From the NCBI RefSeq assembly GCF_019823105.1, contig NZ_CP081958.1:2790001-2854000 (forward strand): a stretch of 64,000 nt of DNA, in the 5' to 3' direction. Positions 58,553 through 64,000 of this stretch are shown here, in pieces (the stretch's first letter is position 1; every line of letters begins with the position of its first letter). A program made the translations under genes and the position numbers. The notes beneath the pieces were generated by a model that saw nothing but the letters and a program-made list of their open reading frames with translations, was not told where the DNA came from and searched no databases. Source of the stretch: Halobaculum magnesiiphilum (GTDB lineage: Archaea > Halobacteriota > Halobacteria > Halobacteriales > Haloferacaceae).

Positions 58553-59488
58553 TCACTGGTAGTCGAAGGACTCCGCGAGCAGGTCCTCGCGGGTCTCGCC
58601 GAGCGCGTACGTCGGGCCGTCGAGCACGTCGACGGTGACCTCGGCGGGCGCGAACACCGACTCGTCGAGCTCGTAGAAGTCGTAGTCGGCGTCGGCGAAC
58701 ACGTCCGCGAACGGGCGGCCGTGCTCGTCGGCCGCGTTGGAGGGCACCTCGTCGAAGCGGTCGAACTCCTCCGCGACGGTGAGGTGGACCTCGCCGCCGT
58801 ACGCGAGCGCGTCGTTCGTCCGGCCCATCGCCTCGGTCTCGTCGTAGCTGACTGGCGCCACCGGCGCCGATCCGGCCACAGACTTGACGTGCTCGGGGTC
58901 GTACCCCAGCTCGAACAGGCGGAAGACCGCGAGTTCGGCCGCGCGCGCCGCCGCCGTCACGCTCCCCGCTGTGGAGCCGAGGGCCGTCGTCGGAAGGAAG
59001 ACGGCCTGCTCGTTCACGTTCGCCTTCTCCGCGACGTGCTCGACGACCTCGTCGTCGGGGAGCGTGGCGCTCTCGACGCACAGGACCGTGAGGTCGAACT
59101 CGTCGTAGTACCCCAGCGCCTGGAACTCGCGCTCCTCGCCCACGAGCGCGCGGGCCGGGCCGGAGCCGAGGCCGGAGAAGTGCTCCGTCTCCAGTTCCCA
59201 GCCGGCCTTCTGGCACCCGAGCAGCGCGATCCCCGGGTGATCCGTCGTCAGCTCCACGTACGGCGTCGGCGAGTCGTCGACGCGGCCCATCCGCGTCTGC
59301 AGGGTCGCGAGCCCCGCCGTCTGGATCTCTGCGAGGAGGAGGCCGGCCTCGAGGCCGCCGTCGGCCTCGACGCCGAAGTCGACGACGGTCGCGCCGGAAT
59401 CGAGCTCGTAGCCGGCGATGTTGAGTTCGTCGGCGAAGTCGAGCGCCTCGTCGACCAGCTCCACCGCCATGCGATTGAGGCTGTCCAT
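58553..59488 (-). CDS. mch: Methenyltetrahydromethanopterin cyclohydrolase
   Basis: 311 residues of the Mch family: LNRMAVELVDEALDFADELNI, TDHPGIALLGCQKAGWELE, FSGLGSGPARALVGEE and VSYDETEAMGRTNDALAYGGEVHL are conserved segments. In methanogens it interconverts methenyl- and formyl-tetrahydromethanopterin. Haloarchaea lack methanogenesis and use folates, so a folate-linked C1 role is generally assumed (inference). It is the promoter-proximal gene of a three-gene minus-strand run with the hypothetical and HAD genes. Confidence 0.92.
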   Translation of the reverse strand: MDSLNRMAVELVDEALDFADELNIAGYELDSGATVVDFGVEADGGLEAGLLLAEIQTAGLATLQTRMGRVDDSPTPYVELTTDHPGIALLGCQKAGWELETEHFSGLGSGPARALVGEEREFQALGYYDEFDLTVLCVESATLPDDEVVEHVAEKANVNEQAVFLPTTALGSTAGSVTAAARAAELAVFRLFELGYDPEHVKSVAGSAPVAPVSYDETEAMGRTNDALAYGGEVHLTVAEEFDRFDEVPSNAADEHGRPFADVFADADYDFYELDESVFAPAEVTVDVLDGPTYALGETREDLLAESFDYQ

Positions 59489-59568
59489 GGGCGGGCTTGG
59501 TCGGCATCCGGGTTAAGTTCGGTCTTGTCTCGGTGTCAGGACGCGGCGGGCGTGCCGCTATCGACCCG

Positions 59569-60003
59569 TCACGGGGAGAGGTACCAGCCGAACAGCGGCG
59601 GGGAGACGAGCAGCGCGATCGGGACGGCGATCCAGACTTGTCCTGCGAGCACGTCGTACTGGCCGAGGGTGACCGAGACCGGCGTCCCTTCGACGTGCCC
59701 GACGACGAACTCGAAGCCGACGGTGAACGCCGTCCAGACGATCCCGATGAGGAGGAGTTCCGCCCGCGTGTAGTCGATCGGCGTCCACGAGAAGTAGGCG
59801 AACGAGAAGAGGAGTATCGCGGCGACCAACGCCGCGGTGCTCGCTACGTGCCCCGTGTACTCGCCGACGCGGGGAACGAGGACGGTCTCTCGAAGAACGC
59901 CGTTAGCGACGGCGATCGTCGCCATCGCGACCCAGACGGCCAACGGATACACGAACACATGCGGTCTGATCGATTCTGCTCCCGGCCCGATCGAAGCGTC
60001 CAT
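59569..60003 (-). CDS. Four-helix membrane protein of unknown function
   Basis: 144 residues. Helices are visible at HVFVYPLAVWVAMATIAVANG, VASTAALVAAILLFSFAYF, ELLLIGIVWTAFTVGFEFVVG and VWIAVPIALLVSPPLFGWYL. The polar FEFVVGHVEG and the loop W-T-P-I-D-Y-T are reminiscent of small permease-like families, but I assign none. ATG 60003 precedes the first helix closely; an alternative ATG at 60087 would add 28 non-hydrophobic residues. It lies between mch and gltB, all on the minus strand. Confidence 0.6.
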   Translation of the reverse strand: MDASIGPGAESIRPHVFVYPLAVWVAMATIAVANGVLRETVLVPRVGEYTGHVASTAALVAAILLFSFAYFSWTPIDYTRAELLLIGIVWTAFTVGFEFVVGHVEGTPVSVTLGQYDVLAGQVWIAVPIALLVSPPLFGWYLSP

Positions 60004-60105
60004 GCGGATAGATTCTCCCGAGGACGGGAAAGTCGCATCGGGGATCCCGGCGAGGGCTCGGTCGTAGTCCGCGGGGAACGGTTTCACCCGGGAAGCCGGA
60101 CCGGC

Positions 60106-63100
60106 CTAATCGTCGCTCGCGACGCCCGCGCCGAACTCCGCGGTCGCGGCGCCGCCCTCGGCGGCGTCGGGGAGCTGTTCGCGCACGTCGTCGCCGCGAC
60201 CCTCCGCGATGACCTCCGCGTAAGCGTCGGGCAGCACCCGGGTGAACTCGCCGACGACCGACTCCCAGTCGTCGAGCAGTTCGCGCGCGCGGTCGCTGCC
60301 GGTGCGCGCGAGATGGTTCTCGACCAGGCGGCGCAGCATCGCCTCGTCCTGGTCGGTCAGCTCCGCCGAGAGGCTCACCATTCCGTGGTTCGTCTTCGCC
60401 GCGAGTTCGTCGTCGGGGTCGTGGACGTACGCGACGCCGCCGGACATCCCCGCGGCGAAGTTGCGGCCGACCTCGCCCAGCACCGCGACGACGCCGCCGG
60501 TCATGTACTCGCAGCCGTGGTCGCCGACGCCCTCGACGACCGCCTTCACGCCGGAGTTGCGCACGGCGAAGCGCTCGCCGGCGACGCCGTTGACGTACGC
60601 CTCGCCGTCGGTGGCGCCGTACAGCGCGACGTTGCCGACGAGGACGTTCTCGTCGGGTTCGAAGGCGGCGTCCTCGGGCGTCTGGACGACGACCGTGCCG
60701 CCCGACAGGCCCTTGCCGACGTAGTCGTTCGCGGCGCCGACGAGGTGGGCGTCCACGCCCGCCGCGAGGAACGCGCCGAACGATTGTCCCGCCTCGCCGC
60801 GGAAGTCCAGATCGAGCGTGCCCGCGGGGAGACCGTCCTCGCCGTGGGCCTCCGAGATGCGGTTCGACAGCGTGGCGCCGACCGCGCGGTCGGTGTTGTC
60901 CACATCCGCGGCGAGTGCGGCCGGCTCGCCCGACTCGACGCTGTCACCGAGTTCGTCGAGCAGCTCCCAGTCGAGCGCCTCCGCGAGGTCGGGGTGGTCC
61001 TGCTCGCGCACCTTGTGGCGCGGGCCGTCGTCGTTCGGCTCGGCGATGAGCGCCGACAGGTCGAGCTTCTTCGCCTTCGGGTGGTCGATCTCCCGCTGGG
61101 AGAGGCACTCGACCCGGCCGACCATCTCGTCGACGGTCGCGAACCCGAGGTCGGCCATGATCTCGCGCAGCTCCTGGGCGATGAACTGCATGTAGTTGAT
61201 GACGTGCTCGGGCTCGCCGGGGAACCGGTCCCGGAGGTCCTCGCGCTGGGTGGCGACGCCCACTGGGCAGGTGTTCTGGTGGCACTGCCGGGCCATTACG
61301 CAGCCCGAGGAGACGAGCGCGGCGGTCCCGAACGCGAACTCCTCGGCGCCCAGCAGCGCGGCGACGGCCACGTCGCGGCCGGTCTTCAGCCCGCCGTCCG
61401 CGGAGACGGTGATCCGGTCGCGCAGGCCGGTCGCCCGGAGCATCTGGTTCGCCTCCGCGACGCCGAGCTCCCACGGCAGGCCGGCGTTCTTGATCGAGGT
61501 CTTCGGCGAGGCGCCCGTGCCGCCGGAGTGGCCCGAGATGTGGACCACGTCCGCCTCAGCCTTGGCGACGCCGGCGGCGATGGTGCCGATGCCGGCCTCC
61601 GACACGAGCTTCACGTTGATGTCGGCCTCGGGGTTGGCCGCCTTCAGGTCGTAGATGAGCTGCTTGAGGTCCTCGATGGAGTAGATGTCGTGCAGCGGCG
61701 GCGGCGAGATGAGCCCGACGCCGGGCGTCGAGTAGCGCACGTGGGCGATGTACTCGTTCACCTTCGCGCCGGGGAGGTGGCCGCCCTCGCCGGGCTTGGA
61801 GCCCTGGGCCATCTTGATCTGGATCTCCTCGGCGTTCGCGAGGTAGTTCGAGGTGACCCCGAAGCGGCCGGAGGCGACCTGCTTCACGCTGCAGTTGCGC
61901 TCGGTGTCGAAGCGCTCGGGGGGCTCGCCGCCCTCGCCCGTGTTGGACTTCGCGCCCAGGCGGTTCATCGCGATCGCGTTGTTCTCGTGTTGCTCGGGCG
62001 AGAGGCTCCCGAGGCTCATCGCGGCCGTCGAGAAGCGCTCGGCGATGTCGCCGACGGCCTCGACCTCCTCGACCGGGATCGACTCGCGGTCGTTGTCGAT
62101 GTCCAGCAGGTTCCGGAGTTCAGCGGGCTCGTCGGGGTCGTTCACCTGGGCGGCGAACTCGTTCCACGCCTCGCGGTCGCCCTCGCGGACGGCGGTGTGG
62201 AGCGCGTTCACCGAGTGGGGGTTCCAGCCGTGTTTGATTCCAGACGACCGGTTCTCGTACTCCCCTTGCGTCTCCAGTTCGGGGTCCTTGCCGAAGCCGA
62301 CCTCGTAGCGCTCGCGGAGGTCCGACTCGATCTCCGGGAGGCCGATCCCCTCGGTCCGGATCTCGGTGCCCTCGAAGTACTCGCGCACCAGGTCGGAGTC
62401 GAGGCCGACCGCCTCGAAGATCTGCGCGCCCTGGTAGGACTCGGCCGTCGAGATGCCCATCTTCGCCATCGTCTTCAGCAGGCCCATCTCCAAGGCGTCG
62501 CGGTAGGCCGACAGCGACTCCTCCTCGTCGGCGCCGTCGGGGCCCGCGACGATGTCGCGGACGGTGTCGTACGCGAGGTACGGACACACCGCGCCGGCAC
62601 CGTAGCCGACGAGACACGCCACGTGGTGGACCTCGCGCGGGTCGCCCGACTCGACGACCAGGCCGGCGCGGGCGCGCAGCCCCTCGCGCACGAGGTGGTG
62701 GTGGACCGCGCCGGTCGCCAGCAGGCTCGGCACGTGCATCCGATCGGGGCCCATGTCGCGGTCCGAGAGGACGACCACGTCGGCGCCGTCGCGGACCGCG
62801 TCGGCGGCGGCCGCGCGCAGGTCCTCGACGGCCGTCCGGAGGTCGTCCTCGGGGTCGAACGTCATATCGAGCGTCACCGACGTGAGATCGCCGTCGGTCG
62901 CCGTCTCCAAGTCCCGCAGCGTCTCGGTTTCCTCCTCGGTCAGGACCGGCGAGTCGTTGACGACCTGCCGGGCGTGTTCCGGGGTCTCGCCCAGGAGGTT
63001 GCGCTGGGGGCCGAGCCGCGTTTCGAGGGAGGTGACCAGCTCCTCGCGGATGTAGTCGATCGGCGGGTTCGACACCTGCGCGAACAGCTGCTTGAAGTAG

Positions 63101-64000
63101 GTAAACAGCGGGCGGTCGAACTCCGAGAGGACCGAGAGGGGCGTGTCGTCGCCCATCGAGCCGACCGGATCCTTCCCCTGCTCGGCCATCGGGCCGATGA
63201 GGTGGTTCAGTTGGTCGGTGGTGTAGCCGAAGGCCGCCTGTTTGCTCCGGAGGTTGTCGTCCGGGCCCGTCCCGGGCGACGGGTCCGCGTCGGCGGTGAC
63301 CTCGGCGAGGTCGCGCTGCTCGGCGTCGACCCACTCGCCGTACTTCTCGTCGGTGAGGTCGGCGAACACCTCCTCGTCGTCGAGGACGCGGCCCTCGCTG
63401 CGGTCGGCGACGAACGTCTCGCCCGGGCGGAGGCGGCCGCGCTCGCGGACCTCGCTGGGGTCGTGTTCGAGCGCGCCGACCTCGCTACCCATCACGAGGC
63501 GGTTGTCGGTCGTCACGTCGTAACGGCACGGTCGGAGCCCGTTGCGGTCGAGCACGCCCGCGACGCGGTCGCCGTCGAAGCCGATGACCAGCGCGGGGCC
63601 GTCCCACGGTTCGACCAGCGAGGCGTGGTAGTCGTAGAAGTCCCGACGGGCCTCGCTCATCGCGTCGTCCTTGCGGTAGGCCTCCGGGATCATCATCCGC
63701 AGCGCGTGCGGGAGGTCGCGGCCGCCGTGGAGGAGCAGATCGAGCGTCTCGTCGACGGAGGCGGTGTCCGACTGGTTGGGGTCCGAGATGATCGGTCGAA
63801 CGGCGTCGAGCTCCTCGTCGGTGAAGCCGCCGTCGGCGAGGTCCGACTGCCGGGCGCGCATCCAGTTGACGTTCCCCTGAATGGTGTTGAACTCGCCGTT
63901 GTGGACGATGTTGCGGTACGGGTGTGCGAGGTGCCACGCGCCGAGCGTGTTCGTCGAGAAGCGCGCGTGCACCAGCGCGACCCCCGACGTGAGCCGGTCG
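60106..64000 (-). CDS. gltB: Glutamate synthase large subunit, 5' end beyond the window
   Basis: The visible 1297 codons lack the true N terminus, which continues past base 64000 with no stop. The class II amidotransferase domain opens in progress (ALVHARFSTNTLGAWHLAHPYRN). The central domain and the FMN/[3Fe-4S] synthase domain follow: GEGGEPPERFD, KMAQGSKPGEGGHLPG, VHISGHSGGTGASP and the cluster ligands in CVMARQCHQNTCPVG. The GXGXG domain is at the C terminus (GGTVVVQ, GATDGEAYVNG, GERFAVRNSGVKAVVEGVGDHG). It makes two glutamates from glutamine and 2-oxoglutarate; haloarchaea use ferredoxin or NADPH-linked forms. Confidence 0.95.
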   Translation of the reverse strand, partial: DRLTSGVALVHARFSTNTLGAWHLAHPYRNIVHNGEFNTIQGNVNWMRARQSDLADGGFTDEELDAVRPIISDPNQSDTASVDETLDLLLHGGRDLPHALRMMIPEAYRKDDAMSEARRDFYDYHASLVEPWDGPALVIGFDGDRVAGVLDRNGLRPCRYDVTTDNRLVMGSEVGALEHDPSEVRERGRLRPGETFVADRSEGRVLDDEEVFADLTDEKYGEWVDAEQRDLAEVTADADPSPGTGPDDNLRSKQAAFGYTTDQLNHLIGPMAEQGKDPVGSMGDDTPLSVLSEFDRPLFTYFKQLFAQVSNPPIDYIREELVTSLETRLGPQRNLLGETPEHARQVVNDSPVLTEEETETLRDLETATDGDLTSVTLDMTFDPEDDLRTAVEDLRAAAADAVRDGADVVVLSDRDMGPDRMHVPSLLATGAVHHHLVREGLRARAGLVVESGDPREVHHVACLVGYGAGAVCPYLAYDTVRDIVAGPDGADEEESLSAYRDALEMGLLKTMAKMGISTAESYQGAQIFEAVGLDSDLVREYFEGTEIRTEGIGLPEIESDLRERYEVGFGKDPELETQGEYENRSSGIKHGWNPHSVNALHTAVREGDREAWNEFAAQVNDPDEPAELRNLLDIDNDRESIPVEEVEAVGDIAERFSTAAMSLGSLSPEQHENNAIAMNRLGAKSNTGEGGEPPERFDTERNCSVKQVASGRFGVTSNYLANAEEIQIKMAQGSKPGEGGHLPGAKVNEYIAHVRYSTPGVGLISPPPLHDIYSIEDLKQLIYDLKAANPEADINVKLVSEAGIGTIAAGVAKAEADVVHISGHSGGTGASPKTSIKNAGLPWELGVAEANQMLRATGLRDRITVSADGGLKTGRDVAVAALLGAEEFAFGTAALVSSGCVMARQCHQNTCPVGVATQREDLRDRFPGEPEHVINYMQFIAQELREIMADLGFATVDEMVGRVECLSQREIDHPKAKKLDLSALIAEPNDDGPRHKVREQDHPDLAEALDWELLDELGDSVESGEPAALAADVDNTDRAVGATLSNRISEAHGEDGLPAGTLDLDFRGEAGQSFGAFLAAGVDAHLVGAANDYVGKGLSGGTVVVQTPEDAAFEPDENVLVGNVALYGATDGEAYVNGVAGERFAVRNSGVKAVVEGVGDHGCEYMTGGVVAVLGEVGRNFAAGMSGGVAYVHDPDDELAAKTNHGMVSLSAELTDQDEAMLRRLVENHLARTGSDRARELLDDWESVVGEFTRVLPDAYAEVIAEGRGDDVREQLPDAAEGGAATAEFGAGVASDD

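Noticed and set aside
60106-64000. GTG 63970-63972 as the gltB start
   Set aside because: The frame continues upstream with ALV before HARFSTNT, which lies inside the amidotransferase domain; the true start is beyond the window.

Overview
The window is chromosomal DNA from a halophilic archaeon (class Halobacteria). The evidence is very high GC with G/C third positions, strongly acidic proteins, leaderless genes whose ATG or GTG lies about 26-30 nt after a TATA-like box, an archaeal S10/spc ribosomal operon, bacterioruberin-type carotenoid genes, a PGF-CTERM surface protein, archaeal GatD and methenyl-tetrahydromethanopterin cyclohydrolase. As far as I recall, the grouping of crtD-lyeJ-cruF, crtB, a small zinc-finger gene and the ribosomal cluster matches Haloferax volcanii. 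A Haloferacales-type organism is my inference; no rRNA is present to confirm it.

Layout. 1-8 kb: a DUF3311/sodium-solute symporter pair, a CARF-like wHTH regulator, a lone ABC permease, an enolase-superfamily enzyme, two divergent DUF1405 membrane proteins, an ArsR-type regulator and a small membrane protein. 8-14 kb: gatD overlapping a GNAT gene, three small membrane proteins, an acidic hypothetical, adk, an EMC3/DUF106 insertase-like gene and an SDR. 14.5-19.5 kb: crtD, lyeJ and cruF as a tight operon, converging on crtB behind a zinc-finger microprotein. 19.6-29.2 kb: a membrane-anchored molybdopterin oxidoreductase, a ZIP transporter, a two-gene PGF-CTERM operon, UspA, GNAT, amphi-Trp, a TIGR00300 ornithine cyclodeaminase-like protein, an alpha/beta hydrolase operon and an AT-richer wHTH/zinc-ribbon regulator. 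29.5-33.3 kb: an APC transporter fused to two UspA domains, with a UspA partner and a newly noticed 37-codon ORF that overlaps the uspA start.

33.5-48.1 kb is one minus-strand ribosomal cluster. It runs from a SPOUT RNA methyltransferase through uL3, uL4, uL23, uL2, uS19, uL22, uS3, uL29, Rnp1, uS17, uL14, uL24, eS4, uL5, uS14, uS8, uL6, eL32, eL19, uL18, uS5, uL30 and uL15 to SecY. Most neighbours overlap by 1-8 nt or are 0-3 nt apart. A tRNA-Gly(GCC) follows, with an exact 27-bp copy of its 3' end 140 bp downstream and hairpins after both copies.

48.7-64 kb: a CBS protein, an MTH1187-type thiamine-binding protein, a Zn/Cd-class P1B ATPase beside an ACR3-like permease, pyrF, a zinc-finger microprotein, a membrane-anchored J-domain protein, a GTPBP1-type GTPase, a HAD phosphatase overlapping a hypothetical, mch, a small membrane protein and the 5'-incomplete gltB at the window edge.

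Coding density is very high and no gene-free stretch exceeds 300 bp. I saw no insertion sequence, CRISPR array, rRNA or replication origin. The least ordinary items are the tRNA-Gly 3' duplication, several perfect inverted repeats at promoters, the 37-aa ORF, the paired DUF1405 locus and the YQDA-motif small membrane proteins.
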